Shown here piece after piece: positions 35,211 through 44,445 of a stretch of 57,759 bases of DNA. The first letter of the stretch is position 1. Each line of letters begins with the position of its first letter. The DNA comes from an uncultured Collinsella sp. (GTDB taxonomy: Bacteria; Actinomycetota; Coriobacteriia; Coriobacteriales; Coriobacteriaceae), in contig UQXP01000008.1 in assembly GCA_900545055.1 (NCBI GenBank), positions 1 through 57,759 on the forward strand, in the 5' to 3' direction. Both the position numbers and the translations under genes were made by a program. The notes below the pieces were generated by a model. The model worked only from the letters and a program-made list of their open reading frames with translations, did not search any database and was not told the DNA's origin.

Positions 35211-36659
35211 ATGGCGATGTTTAATCAAAAAAATAAGGTGACACGCGCGGACTATGAGCAGTGGCGTGCCGGACAAGATGAGACGGCGGCTCGCATCGCG
35301 TCCGACCCCGATAGGCTTCTGTTCCATGTGGAGCCTGAGCTTGGCTGGCTCAACGACCCCAACGGTTTGGTTCAGATTGGTGATACGTATCACATCTATC
35401 ATCAATACGATCCGTTCGATGCTGCGCATGGCGGTCCAGTGCTTTGGAACCATCTGACGACAAAGGATTTTGTGACGTACGAGAATCACGGCCCTGTGCT
35501 GTTCCCCGATTCCGATTTGGATTCGAACGGAGCGTATTCTGGTTCTGCCTTTGTACGCGATGGCAAGATTCACTACTTCTATACCGGCAACGTCAAGCAT
35601 TTTGACCGCGATGATTACGACTACGTGTTGACGGGCCGTGAGCAAAACCAGATTCATATGGTTGCCGAGAATCCCGACGAATTGGGCGAGAAGTGCATAG
35701 CTGTTGGACCGGTCGATTACCCCGACGATATCGGTACGCACGTGCGCGACCCCAAGATCCTTGAGCACGATGGTATCTACTACATGGTTCTGGGCGCTCG
35801 TACGAAAGACGACCGTGGCTGCGTGCTTGTCTATACCTCGCGCAATCTTGAGGACTGGAGCTATGCGACGCGCATTGAGTTGGGCGAGAAGTTTGGCTTT
35901 ATGTGGGAGTGCCCCGATCTGTTTGAACTCGATGGCGAGCTTATTCTCGTTTGCTGTCCGCAGGGTGTGCCTGCCGATGGTTGGCGTTACCGCAATCCGC
36001 ATCAGTGCGTGTGGTTCCCCATCGAGGCCGATTGGGAGGCGCCGAGCTTTAAAATCGTCGGGCAGGGCATGCCCCCGATGGTCGATGCCGGTTTTGATTT
36101 CTATGCTCCGCAGTCCTTTGAGGATGCTGCAGGCCGGCGTTTGATGATCGGATGGTCGGGTTGCCCCGATGCGACGGCAGAAAACCCGACGGTTGCGCGT
36201 GGGTGGCAGTGCGCGTTGACGGTGCCGCGAGAGCTGAGCATGCGCGATGGTAGGCTCTGCCAGCAGCCGGTGCACGAGATTGAGAGGATGCGCGGCGACT
36301 GCGTTCGCGCGACAGGCGGTGAAACCGTTGAGAAGCCGGGCCGCCTGTTTGATCTTGTGGTTTCCTGTGAGGGCGCCAAGATGATCGAGCTCGAAATCCG
36401 CAAGGGTGTCTTTGTGCGCTATGCAGACGGGATGCTTACCCTCGACATGGGTGACGAAGGCTATGGGCGCGACCAGAGGTCGATCGAGCTCAGCGAGCTT
36501 CGCGACCTGCGCGTGCTTTCGGACACTACGATGGTCGAGATTTTTGCAAATGGCGGCGAGGCGGCACTTACGAGCCGTACCTATTCGCCGGCGGTTTCGG
36601 CGATGGGGTTGCATGCCGAGGGTGCGGCGTCGATGGATTTCTACCGTCTCGCGCATTAA
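35211..36659 (+). CDS. scrB: Sucrose-6-phosphate hydrolase, GH32
   Basis: The 482-residue enzyme splits sucrose 6-phosphate, or a fructoside phosphate, to glucose 6-phosphate and fructose. All catalytic motifs are canonical: WLNDPNG with nucleophile Asp49, RDP at 179-181 and ECPD with acid/base Glu233. There is no signal peptide, so it acts in the cytoplasm on sugar brought in by the PTS permease 95 bp upstream. A start at 35211 or at 35217 (MAMF or MF) is possible; GAGAAGG favours the first. It is the last gene of the cluster. Confidence 0.9.
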   Translation: MAMFNQKNKVTRADYEQWRAGQDETAARIASDPDRLLFHVEPELGWLNDPNGLVQIGDTYHIYHQYDPFDAAHGGPVLWNHLTTKDFVTYENHGPVLFPDSDLDSNGAYSGSAFVRDGKIHYFYTGNVKHFDRDDYDYVLTGREQNQIHMVAENPDELGEKCIAVGPVDYPDDIGTHVRDPKILEHDGIYYMVLGARTKDDRGCVLVYTSRNLEDWSYATRIELGEKFGFMWECPDLFELDGELILVCCPQGVPADGWRYRNPHQCVWFPIEADWEAPSFKIVGQGMPPMVDAGFDFYAPQSFEDAAGRRLMIGWSGCPDATAENPTVARGWQCALTVPRELSMRDGRLCQQPVHEIERMRGDCVRATGGETVEKPGRLFDLVVSCEGAKMIELEIRKGVFVRYADGMLTLDMGDEGYGRDQRSIELSELRDLRVLSDTTMVEIFANGGEAALTSRTYSPAVSAMGLHAEGAASMDFYRLAH

Positions 36660-36720
36660 CCGTGCGTGGAACACGATTGGACTTGCTGGGCGGAATGTGT
36701 CGCAGTTGCCGCAGCGAACT

Positions 36721-36784
36721 ACCGTTTATCGCGTATAGCTACCGTTTGCGGAGTAAGTAACACCTATTAATAAACCGTGTAAAA
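36721..36784. promoter_or_regulatory. Motif cluster before the DegV gene
   Basis: ACCGTTTATCGC (36721) and ACCGTTTGCGGA (36741-36752) are followed by TAAACCGTGTAAAA near 36771. The second motif differs by one base from the box at 12555. No strong terminator follows scrB in this 276-bp gap. Confidence 0.35.
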
Positions 36785-36935
36785 TCTCAGGTAAGCACGG
36801 AGTTTTCCAGGGAGACGCTGTCCTTTGTTGTGTGCAAGGGGCGGCGTCTCTTTGGCGCTTTGCGGCCGTTGTGCAACAGTGCGGCGGCGCGTGCCATGTA
36901 TTGAAAAGCCAATGTCGAGATGGGTCGTGATAAGA

Positions 36936-37790
36936 ATGGGCAAGTACGTAATCGTGGTTGAGTCTGGGTCGGATGTGACGCCGGAGCTCTGCGAGCGCTA
37001 CGGCATCGTGCGCGTGCCCATGCATGTTACGATTGGTGACGAGACCGTTGAAGATGGTTCAATCGATCCGCTCGAGATTTACTCGCGCTGCAACGAGCTC
37101 GGTGTTATGCCTAAGACGAGTGGCTGCGCGCCTGCAGATTTTGCGCACGTATATGACCGTATCCATGCCGAGCAGCCCGACGCGACTATTCTGCATCTCG
37201 CGTATTCCGAGGCCACGACCTGCTCGCATCAATCATCGAAGATCGCCGCCAAGGGTCGCGATTACGTCTACTCCATGGACACGCGCTTTGTCTCGGTAGG
37301 TCAGTCGCTCGTTGTCGTCGAGACTGCCAAATTCATCGAGGCTCATCCCGATGCCACCGTTGACGAAATTTTCGCCTTCACCAATTCGGTGATGGACCGC
37401 GTGCTGCTGGGCTTTGTTCCTACCGACCTGGCCTTTCTTAAGGCGGGCGGTCGTCTGTCCAACGTCGCGTTCCTTGGTGCCCACCTGCTCAAGATTAAGC
37501 CCTGCATTGAGGTAACGGGCGGTAAGTTTGTGGCGACCAAGAAGTTCCGCGGCTCTATGCTCAAATGCGCCCGTGCCTTTATTGACCACATGGTTGCCAA
37601 GGGCGAGATTGACTACTCGCACATTGGCCTGGCGTATTCGGTAGGCCTTTCCGAGGAGCTGCGCGACGACATGGAAATCTATGCGCACGACCTGGGCTTT
37701 AAGGACGTTACCTGGACTCAGGTCGGCGGCGTCATCTCGAGCCATTGCGGCCCGACCGCCTTCGGCGCGGTGCTCACGCTCAAGGCGTAA
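36936..37790 (+). CDS. DegV-family fatty-acid-binding protein
   Basis: The 284-residue cytoplasmic protein has the DegV signature (IVVESGSDVTPEL at the N-terminus, TSGCAPADF, YSEATTCSHQSS and DTRFVSVGQS). DegV/FakB proteins bind a fatty acid and present it to a FakA kinase; no FakA is visible here, so the role is inferred from family. ATG 36936 has only a weak site; an in-frame ATG 24 bp upstream (36912) is an alternative. It lies between scrB and pflA without close coupling. Confidence 0.85.
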   Translation: MGKYVIVVESGSDVTPELCERYGIVRVPMHVTIGDETVEDGSIDPLEIYSRCNELGVMPKTSGCAPADFAHVYDRIHAEQPDATILHLAYSEATTCSHQSSKIAAKGRDYVYSMDTRFVSVGQSLVVVETAKFIEAHPDATVDEIFAFTNSVMDRVLLGFVPTDLAFLKAGGRLSNVAFLGAHLLKIKPCIEVTGGKFVATKKFRGSMLKCARAFIDHMVAKGEIDYSHIGLAYSVGLSEELRDDMEIYAHDLGFKDVTWTQVGGVISSHCGPTAFGAVLTLKA

Positions 37791-37821
37791 GGCCTGGCGT
37801 CTATCGATTTCTATTGCCTCG

Positions 37822-37854
37822 GCGGCGGGCGGGTTGTGACAACCTTCCCGCCGC
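37822..37854 (+). terminator. GC-rich hairpin after the DegV gene
   Basis: GCGGCGGG pairs with CCCGCCGC around GTTG/CAAC. There is no T tract, so termination is uncertain. Confidence 0.45.
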
Positions 37855-37976
37855 TCTTGCGTGGAGCCAAATAGAACAACCCAATTGACCGCTAAACCGT
37901 TTTGCCATTATGCATATGGGCTAGAATGACTCTGGTATTTATGTAACTAAAACCAATGAGAGGCAAGGTAGCGGGA

Positions 37977-38795
37977 ATGGCTGAGATGACGCTCGAGGGT
38001 GTGGACGCTCGTCCCGAGGACTCTGCGTTTGCCCTGGGCCGCGTGCATTCGATTGAGACGATGGGAACGGTCGATGGACCCGGCATCCGCTTTGTAGTGT
38101 TTGTTCAGGGCTGTCCCATGCGCTGTGCGTATTGCCACAACCCCGATACCTGGTCGGTTAACGGCGGCACGATGGTGACCGTTGAGCACCTGATGGACGA
38201 ATTCCAGAGCAACCATGAGTTTTACCGCAGCGGTGGTATTACGGTATCCGGCGGCGAGCCGCTCTTGCAGCCCGCGTTTTTAGCCGACCTGTTCCGCGCC
38301 ATGCACAATAACCCCGATGGTCGCGTGCATACCTGCTTGGATAGCTGCGGCTATGCGTTCGATCCCGCGCATCCCGAGAAGTTCGATGCCGTACTCAACG
38401 AGACCGACATGGTGCTGCTTGACATTAAACACGCCGATCCCGTCGAGCATAAAAAGCTGACCGGTTGCGATCCCGCACGCATTCTGGCGTTTGGTGATGA
38501 GCTCGCGCGTCGCAAGATTAAGGTCGTTATCCGCCATGTGGTGGTGCCGGGTATCACCGATACGGTTGAGGAGTGCGAGGCGCTCGGTCGTCTAATCGCC
38601 CCGTGGCATAACGTGGTTGGCCTGGAGATGCTGCCGTATCACACGATGGGTGTCGTCAAGTATGAGCAACTGGGCATTCCCTATAAGCTCGAGGGCGTTC
38701 CACAGATGGATGCCGCGCGCATGCCCGAGCTGCGCAACGCCGTCATGACGGGCATGAAAAAGCGCCGCGCGGAACTCAAAAACGCCATCGGCTAG
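37977..38795 (+). CDS. pflA: Pyruvate formate-lyase activating enzyme
   Basis: The 272-residue radical SAM enzyme generates the glycyl radical on formate-lyase. The cluster motif is C-x3-C-x2-C in CPMRCAYCHNPDTW (Cys46, 50, 53), with GGEPLLQP for SAM binding. ATG 37977 fits better than 37956, since GCGGGA lies before it and the longer start has no site. It is 7 kb from the split lyase, with a sugar operon between. Its natural target here is the 83-residue radical-domain protein, alone or docked on the core. Confidence 0.92.
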   Translation: MAEMTLEGVDARPEDSAFALGRVHSIETMGTVDGPGIRFVVFVQGCPMRCAYCHNPDTWSVNGGTMVTVEHLMDEFQSNHEFYRSGGITVSGGEPLLQPAFLADLFRAMHNNPDGRVHTCLDSCGYAFDPAHPEKFDAVLNETDMVLLDIKHADPVEHKKLTGCDPARILAFGDELARRKIKVVIRHVVVPGITDTVEECEALGRLIAPWHNVVGLEMLPYHTMGVVKYEQLGIPYKLEGVPQMDAARMPELRNAVMTGMKKRRAELKNAIG

Positions 38796-38816
38796 CGAGC
38801 CATTTTCGCTCCCCAA

Positions 38817-38851
38817 GGGCACTCATTGGGGACAGACTTAAATGAGTGCCC
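38817..38851 (+). terminator. Hairpin after pflA
   Basis: GGGCACTCATT pairs with AATGAGTGCCC around a 13-base loop; no T tract follows. It is in the 316-bp gap 38796-39111, which has two hairpins and no gene. Confidence 0.5.
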
Positions 38852-38886
38852 CTGGGCACCAAGTTGATTTCCAAAGAGCCCCGTCA

Positions 38887-38953
38887 AGTTGCGGTGGAAT
38901 AGTTCTCGTTTTTCGGCTTATGCCGCCTAAACAGGAACTATTCCACCGCAACT
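38887..38953. repeat. Palindrome with 19-bp arms (AGTTGCGGTG family), copy 1
   Basis: AGTTGCGGTGGAATAGTTC at 38887-38905 pairs perfectly with 38935-38953. The outer AGTTGCGGTG is shared with the palindrome at 56355. Confidence 0.75.
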
Positions 38954-39111
38954 GCGTTTTGGGCGGAGATGCGCAACAGAATCGTGCCATTTGGATAAAT
39001 ACGCTTGTGGTTTCTTTAAAGACACCTTAAACGCTGCTGAATATCTTTGGAAAGAAATGCCTGCTCGGTATTATGCTGCTCGTATATGAACGGTAGCAGT
39101 CAGGAGACCAC

Positions 39112-40230
39112 GTGCGAAACAACGCATCGCGGGACGAGTATGTGCCGCAGCATGGCAGCAGATATGAGACGAAGGGCACGCCTTCGCGTGGCCTCGCTGA
39201 CGCTTGCATCCACGTGACGAAGATTGCCGCCATTGGGATGCTAACGTTGGCGGTTATTATCCTCGGAATTACCGTTAAAACCTACGCCTCGGAGCGAATG
39301 GCACACTCAGACGCGTCAACGGTACAGCTGCAAAACGAGAAGGTCTCTGAATCTAAAGCCACCGCAAGTCAAACCCTGTCGACGGCGAGCCTCAAGACGA
39401 GGCTTTCGAAGGCGGACTTTAACGATATTCCCTCAGGCGATACCGTGAAGACCTTCTCACTGGTTGATGACCAGATCCCCGCCCTGGAGGATGAGAGCCT
39501 TGCCGCGCTCCAAGACGCCCTTGATCAGGCCCAGGAATTGGGCGATGTGGGCGTGGTGTTTTACGATCTGTCGAGCGGCAAGGGCGTGACGTATAACGCG
39601 GACGCCGAGGTGTACGGTGCGAGCAGTTATAAGGCGCTCTATGTGCTCTACGTCTGCGAATCTCTGGTCGAGACGGGCCAGGTCTCACTCGATGATTCCC
39701 TTGGCACCTATGGTGGCTACAACATGGGCTGGCAGACGGTGCGCGACCTGATCGAGGCCGCGGTCGTTAATTCGGACAACGATTCGTTTATCGCGTTGCG
39801 TGCGGCGTTTGACCGTGTCGGTTACGAGGATTGGATTGTCGGTCTTGGCGTCGATTGCGATACCGCACTCGATCCGATGAGTGATTTCCCCACTTATTGC
39901 CCGCGCACCTCGGCCAAGTTGTGGCGCGAGATGAGCGAGTATCTGAGCTGTGGCAGTGAGACCTCCCAGTGGTTATCTGAACTGCTGTCATCAACATCGC
40001 GCTCATTTATCCGTGATGGGATTGCCGACGAGCAGGCTTTGGTGCGCAACAAGGCAGGCTGGATTAGCGAGGATGGTTGCTATTCGACATGCGATGCGGG
40101 CCTTGTCGACATCGATGGCCGTACCTATGTCATGAGCGTCATGACATCGATGCCGTGGAGCGATCGCTCGAGTGAGCTGGTGGCTGCGATTGCTAAGGCG
40201 TTCTTTGATACGCGAGCTACGCTGGCATAG
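39112..40230 (+). CDS. Membrane-anchored class A beta-lactamase-like serine hydrolase
   Basis: The 372-residue protein has a short cytoplasmic N-terminus, one membrane segment (about 36-56), a Ser/Thr/Ala-rich linker and a hydrolase domain. The motifs are SSYK (Ser171, Lys174), SDN (221-223) and a KAG triad near 310, as in class A beta-lactamases and related peptidases. True beta-lactamases are usually secreted and have a Glu166 loop that I cannot place, so a cell-wall-related role is equally likely. The start is GTG 39112 after CAGGAG. It stands alone. Confidence 0.78.
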   Translation: MRNNASRDEYVPQHGSRYETKGTPSRGLADACIHVTKIAAIGMLTLAVIILGITVKTYASERMAHSDASTVQLQNEKVSESKATASQTLSTASLKTRLSKADFNDIPSGDTVKTFSLVDDQIPALEDESLAALQDALDQAQELGDVGVVFYDLSSGKGVTYNADAEVYGASSYKALYVLYVCESLVETGQVSLDDSLGTYGGYNMGWQTVRDLIEAAVVNSDNDSFIALRAAFDRVGYEDWIVGLGVDCDTALDPMSDFPTYCPRTSAKLWREMSEYLSCGSETSQWLSELLSSTSRSFIRDGIADEQALVRNKAGWISEDGCYSTCDAGLVDIDGRTYVMSVMTSMPWSDRSSELVAAIAKAFFDTRATLA

Positions 40231-40308
40231 CGTGTTCGTTTGACGAGGTCAAACAAAATGCTGGTACCATACCGTGGTTGAGAATTTCGTATAGGTTTGG
40301 GGAATGGC

Positions 40309-41049
40309 ATGGCTACCATCGCAATTATCGGTGCACTCGAAAAAGAGATCATGCAGATTAAGGAAGAGTTGAGTAACGTTTGCATGGTACAGGAGGCGGG
40401 CTTGAACGTTGTGACCGGCGGGCTCGATGGTCTGTCGATTGTCGCCACGACGGCGGGCATGGGCACGGTAAACGCTGCCGCCGCAACACAGCACCTCATT
40501 AGCAAGTATGCTCCGCAGGCAGTTGTGCTTTCGGGTATCGCGGGCGGTTTGAACCCCAAGCTCCATATCGACGACGTGGTCATCGGCAAACGCCTGCGCT
40601 ATCTGGATACCGATACCGCGCTTATCGCCGAGTCTGCACCGGGGCTCGAGGAGTTTGGCTCGACGCCTGCGCTGGTCGATATCGCTGCCGATGTGCTTTC
40701 TGAGCGTGGCTTTGTCAACGCTTCGACAAATGCAGCCGCCTCGAACGAGGGCGCAAAGCAGTTCCTGGTCGGCACGATTGCCACGGGCAACCGTTTTGTG
40801 ACGGGCACCGCCATGCGCAACGACGCTATCGGGGCGACGCACGCCGATTGTGTCGGCATGGAGGGCGCGGCGATTGCCCATGTCGCAACTAAAAATGGTG
40901 TCGATTGCCTGGTGTTGCGCGCTATCAGCGATAATTGTGACGAGGCGTACGATGCGATTTGCGACCGCGAGTTCGACCTGTTCGAGTATGCCCGTACCGC
41001 GAGTGGCATTACGCTCGATATCGTTCGCCGTATCGCTGCTATTTATTAG
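40309..41049 (+). CDS. mtnN: 5'-methylthioadenosine/S-adenosylhomocysteine nucleosidase
   Basis: The 246-residue enzyme removes adenine from methylthioadenosine and S-adenosylhomocysteine. Family segments are present: IIGALEKEI, LSGIAGGLN, a VGMEGAAIAHVA stretch with the nucleobase-site Glu, and the late AISDN with the catalytic Asp. ATG 40309 follows GGGGAATG; a TTG upstream is less likely. It fits recycling of the products of radical SAM and methylation reactions, including those of PflA nearby. It precedes engB by 38 bp. Confidence 0.92.
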   Translation: MATIAIIGALEKEIMQIKEELSNVCMVQEAGLNVVTGGLDGLSIVATTAGMGTVNAAAATQHLISKYAPQAVVLSGIAGGLNPKLHIDDVVIGKRLRYLDTDTALIAESAPGLEEFGSTPALVDIAADVLSERGFVNASTNAAASNEGAKQFLVGTIATGNRFVTGTAMRNDAIGATHADCVGMEGAAIAHVATKNGVDCLVLRAISDNCDEAYDAICDREFDLFEYARTASGITLDIVRRIAAIY

Positions 41050-41087
41050 CGCGCTCTTTTGTAAGAACCTACGACCAAGGAGTGTCC

Positions 41088-41678
41088 ATGGCCGATTCCA
41101 TTAACTACCAGCTTGCCAAGTTCGTTGCCAGCTATGGCAAGGTTTCGCAGATTCCCGAGTCCACCTGCCCCGAGGTGAGCTTCGTCGGCCGCTCCAACGT
41201 GGGCAAGTCGTCGATCATGAACAAGCTTTTTGGCCGCAAGAACCTCGTCAAGGTTTCGAGCACGCCGGGAAAGACGAGCAACATCAACTTCTTTGAGGCT
41301 GACGACGTGCACTTCGTCGACCTGCCGGGCTATGGTTTCGCCCGTCGTTCCAAGGCCGAGCGCGACCGTTGGGCAGAACTTATCGGCGACTTCTTCGACT
41401 CGGAGCGCAGCTTTAACCTGGTCGTGTCGCTGGTGGATATTCGTCACGACCCGAGCAAGCTCGACCATGACATGATCGACTACCTGCAGGGCAACGAGTT
41501 CAACTTTATCGTCTGCCTCACCAAGGCCGACAAGCTCAGCCGCACCCAGCAGGCCCGCCAGGCAGCAGCCATCAAAAAGCAACTCAACGTCCCAGCCGAG
41601 AACGTAATCATTACAAGCTCCCAGACCGGCACCGGCATCGACGAACTCAAAAAGCGCATCGCCGAGGCTTGCCTCTAG
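41088..41678 (+). CDS. engB: Ribosome-biogenesis GTP-binding protein EngB (YsxC/YihA)
   Basis: The 196-residue small GTPase has G1 GRSNVGKSS, a G2 Thr in the KVSSTPGKTS segment, G3 DLPG and G4 TKAD. It acts in assembly of the large ribosomal subunit. AAGGAG precedes ATG 41088. It is 38 bp after mtnN and so probably co-transcribed. The operator hairpin of the next genes, with its trailing T run, may serve as its terminator. Confidence 0.93.
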   Translation: MADSINYQLAKFVASYGKVSQIPESTCPEVSFVGRSNVGKSSIMNKLFGRKNLVKVSSTPGKTSNINFFEADDVHFVDLPGYGFARRSKAERDRWAELIGDFFDSERSFNLVVSLVDIRHDPSKLDHDMIDYLQGNEFNFIVCLTKADKLSRTQQARQAAAIKKQLNVPAENVIITSSQTGTGIDELKKRIAEACL

Positions 41679-41714
41679 TAAGGGCTCTTGGCAGGCAATA
41701 GTTTGCATCTATCT

Positions 41715-41761
41715 ATATCACCCCAGTGATAGTTGTTGGTACACTATCACTGGGGTGATAT
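41715..41761. promoter_or_regulatory. 19-bp inverted repeat before the DUF3990 gene
   Basis: Perfect arms (41715-41733 and 41743-41761, with TATCACCCCAGTGATAG at the core) surround nine bases, followed by TTTT. It can act as the engB terminator and as an autoregulatory operator for the HTH protein encoded at 42429. Confidence 0.7.
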
Positions 41762-41779
41762 TTTTGTTTGGAGGTCGAT

Positions 41780-42463
41780 ATGGAGCTTTGGCACGGGTCG
41801 GAGGTTGTTGTCGAGCATCCGTCGTTGGGTAAATGCAGACAATTTAATGACTATGGGTGTGGGTTTTATTGCACGCCACATGAGGAAATGGCAATGGAGT
41901 GGGCATGTCGGACCGAGTCGGATGGCATTGCAAATCGATATGAACTTGATTTAGATGGCCTTTCGGTCTTGGATTTAGAGTCTGGGGAGTTTTCAATCCT
42001 CAATTGGCTTGCGATTTTGGCCGACAACCGGGAGTTTAATGTCTCGACGCCGCTAGCACGCGACGGACTTCGATTTCTGCTTGATAACTGTTTGATTGAT
42101 ATTTCTTCTTACGACGTTATTCGGGGCTATCGTGCCGACGACTCGTATTTTTCTTTTGCAAGGCAGTTTGTTAATGGCATGATTTCGCTCCGACAACTTC
42201 AGCGCATTATGCGCCTGGGCGATCTAGGCATTCAATATGCTCTTATGAGTGAGCGCGCATTCTCGGCGATTAGATTCTGCGATTGGAAGCCGGCTTCGGG
42301 ATCTGAGTTTTATCCCAAGCGTTTTGAGCGAGAGCAGAACGCTCGGCGCAAGTACTTGGACACGGTAAATGGATTTGATTCTGAAGGTATCGACATCAAG
42401 GATTTAATGGCGGGGAGGGTTGATTTGGATGATCCAAGAGTTAACGAGTTGTGGTCCGAGTAG
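41780..42463 (+). CDS. DUF3990 domain protein, predicted ADP-ribosyltransferase-like toxin
   Basis: The 227-residue protein opens MELWHGSEVVVEHPSL and has a FNDYGCGFYCTPHEEMAMEWA stretch, the pattern of DUF3990 (LYHGS ... DFG.GFY.T), a fold related to mono-ADP-ribosyltransferases. A later IRGYRADDSYF segment follows the same family. GGAGG lies six bases before ATG 41780. It overlaps the next gene by 35 bp, and the pair behind an inverted-repeat operator has the form of a toxin-antitoxin module. The codon use is more AT-rich than the flanks, suggesting acquisition. Toxicity is inferred, not shown. Confidence 0.72.
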   Translation: MELWHGSEVVVEHPSLGKCRQFNDYGCGFYCTPHEEMAMEWACRTESDGIANRYELDLDGLSVLDLESGEFSILNWLAILADNREFNVSTPLARDGLRFLLDNCLIDISSYDVIRGYRADDSYFSFARQFVNGMISLRQLQRIMRLGDLGIQYALMSERAFSAIRFCDWKPASGSEFYPKRFEREQNARRKYLDTVNGFDSEGIDIKDLMAGRVDLDDPRVNELWSE

Positions 42464-43127
42464 GACGTACCCCGTCTACTACCTCGAGGACGCAATGAAC
42501 AACCTTGGCGACTGCTTTGACTATGCCGTGAACGACTATGGAGCGGAAGGGTCCGAGATCGCTGAGCTCTTTTGCCTGAGCGGCGTAGCTCGCGAGTTTG
42601 AGCGCGGCAACGCATGGGTCGTATCGGGAAAATCAGGTGTTGAGCTGTTCGCACTTATCGCCGAAAGGTCGGGATATCAAAGCGGGTCTATACCGGGCCG
42701 CACCTATCGTTTTGAGAAGACGCCGGAGTATTGGACGGGCTGGATATTGGCATATCTGCAATGGCGTCTGGGCGAGTCTTTCGAAGACCTGCTGCATGCC
42801 GTTCCGTTCGATGCGCTGTGCAATATATATTACCCCTGGCACGAAGCCTCAGAGGAGCGTGTGGCGCGTCTTGTTTGCGATATAGCGAAGAAAACACCTC
42901 GTCAAACCAAACTGGCGCTAGCAAGGAAGAGGCTTAAGAAAACCCAGCAAGACCTGGCATACGAATCGGGCGTATCACTCCGCTCAATCCAAATGTACGA
43001 GCAGCGCCAGAGAAACATCAATGAAGCTTCGGTAACAAGCGTAAGAGCCATAGCAAAAGCCCTCCACTGCAACATCGAAGATCTCCTAGAGCCAGTCTTC
43101 GAATACAAAGAAACCAGCGCAGCCTAA
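42429..43127 (+). CDS. HTH-domain partner of the DUF3990 protein
   Basis: The 232-residue protein has an N-terminal region of unknown fold (YYLEDAMNNLGDCFDYAVNDYG) and a C-terminal XRE helix-turn-helix (LALARKRLKKTQQDLAYESGVSLRSIQMYEQRQRNI, about 165-200). ATG 42429 follows GGGGAGGG; it overlaps the upstream gene. As the second gene of the pair with a DNA-binding domain it is the likely antitoxin and repressor of the palindrome at 41715. The long N-terminal domain may be what neutralises the partner. Confidence 0.7.
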   Translation: MIQELTSCGPSRTYPVYYLEDAMNNLGDCFDYAVNDYGAEGSEIAELFCLSGVAREFERGNAWVVSGKSGVELFALIAERSGYQSGSIPGRTYRFEKTPEYWTGWILAYLQWRLGESFEDLLHAVPFDALCNIYYPWHEASEERVARLVCDIAKKTPRQTKLALARKRLKKTQQDLAYESGVSLRSIQMYEQRQRNINEASVTSVRAIAKALHCNIEDLLEPVFEYKETSAA

Positions 43128-43245
43128 AAGAGATGCAAGCCGCTGATTGCTCAAGATGCACTTCGAGCAATCAGAACAGCGAAGCCGGCTGTCTCGTTGG
43201 AGCGTGCAGGCCTTGTTGATATTTAAATCCGCTTTCATATTGAAA

Positions 43246-43282
43246 TGCCCCGCCAAGCTAAAGTGCTCGGCGGGGCAATTTT
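43246..43282 (+). terminator. Terminator after the DUF3990-HTH pair
   Basis: TGCCCCGCC pairs with GGCGGGGCA around a loop, followed by ATTTT. Confidence 0.8.
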
Positions 43283-43358
43283 GATTGACGATGCTGCCAG
43301 GGGTTGAGTTTTAATATGTCGCGAGTAAGAGGCGTCTGAATTTAGTAATCAAAGAAAA

Positions 43359-44372
43359 TTATTCAATTCGAGCGCTTAGCCAGTACTCTCCATTCGAAGC
43401 TACGATTGCGTACGTAATTCCATTTTTGACAGTTGGCGTATCTACGCAGGCAGCACCAACTTCCTTGGCGTCTGAAAACGAAAGTGTTGGATCGATTGCC
43501 TGTATAGTTGCCAATGCTGTCGCCGCGGCATAGTCGGAGTTTTCGAAGTACATGACTATGTTTTTGAAGCAGTTTTCGGATCCAAGATAGCTGAGTAGCA
43601 CCGGGTTACTCGAGTCCGAAAAGAAGCCTCCAATACCGGCAATCTTTGAACCGTTTTTGATCTGAAGTTCGAGTCCCATGCCGCTATCGTCTAGTTCGTA
43701 ATCCGCATTCATGCTGCTGCAATTGGGGATATCGGAGAATTCCTCGTTAAGTCGATCAATAAAGCCTTCAGGTGAAATTGAAAACTTTCCGTCGCCAAGA
43801 AAAGATGTGATTTCCTTCTCGTTGCGGGTGTCAACGACCTCTCCGCATCTCTCGCATTCTCGTATTTCCTTCGAAGTGGCATCTACGTAGTCGACTTCTT
43901 TGGTCCACGAGCCCGGTTGGTGTCCGAGTGGCTCCCCTTTCGTTTCGCCGCAACGCTGGCAGGTCTTCGGTGTCGTACAAGTTGCTTCTTCCCATTCGTG
44001 CCCGAGAGGTTCTCCCTCGGTTTTGCCGCAACTTTTGCATACACGGGGGCTAGTGCAGGTTGCATTGGCCCATAGCTTGTGGCTACAAAACAATTGAGGA
44101 AACAGCATGGGCAAACTGAAGATGATGACAACTGCCACGGCAGCTGCGATTGCCGCTCGTTTTTTATTGCCTAATTTATGAATGGCCCGCGTTAGAAGTG
44201 AGTCGTTTTCTTCATTTTTGCGTGCGCCGTCATCTTCGTTTGATGGCGGATTTTCAGAGGAGGGGGTGCCGCTAGCACCATCAGAAAACTGCTCGGCTTT
44301 GAAATCCGGCTTCCGCTCGTCGGACTTGCTGAGTGCTTTTTCCTCGTCGGGCTCCTTCATCTCGTCATTCAT
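43359..44372 (-). CDS. Membrane protein with tandem Cys-rich zinc-ribbon-like repeats
   Basis: I do not recognise a function. The 337-residue protein has a charged N-terminus (about 1-70), one membrane helix (about 72-92), then two tandem units, ATCTSPRVCKSCGKTEGEPLG and a near copy, each with C-x5-C-x2-C, plus a third Cys pair (CERCGEVV). These are probably extracytoplasmic, as often in Firmicute and actinobacterial surface proteins. A C-terminal globular domain follows. AGGAAGGAG precedes ATG 44372 at somewhat long spacing. It is divergent from the small HTH gene, which may control it. Confidence 0.7.
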   Translation of the reverse strand: MNDEMKEPDEEKALSKSDERKPDFKAEQFSDGASGTPSSENPPSNEDDGARKNEENDSLLTRAIHKLGNKKRAAIAAAVAVVIIFSLPMLFPQLFCSHKLWANATCTSPRVCKSCGKTEGEPLGHEWEEATCTTPKTCQRCGETKGEPLGHQPGSWTKEVDYVDATSKEIRECERCGEVVDTRNEKEITSFLGDGKFSISPEGFIDRLNEEFSDIPNCSSMNADYELDDSGMGLELQIKNGSKIAGIGGFFSDSSNPVLLSYLGSENCFKNIVMYFENSDYAAATALATIQAIDPTLSFSDAKEVGAACVDTPTVKNGITYAIVASNGEYWLSARIE

Positions 44373-44445
44373 GTTTATCGAGGCTCCTTCCTAGCTATGA
44401 ATCTGCGATGGGCATTTTTGATAAGCGGAATGGCTGGTGACATAA

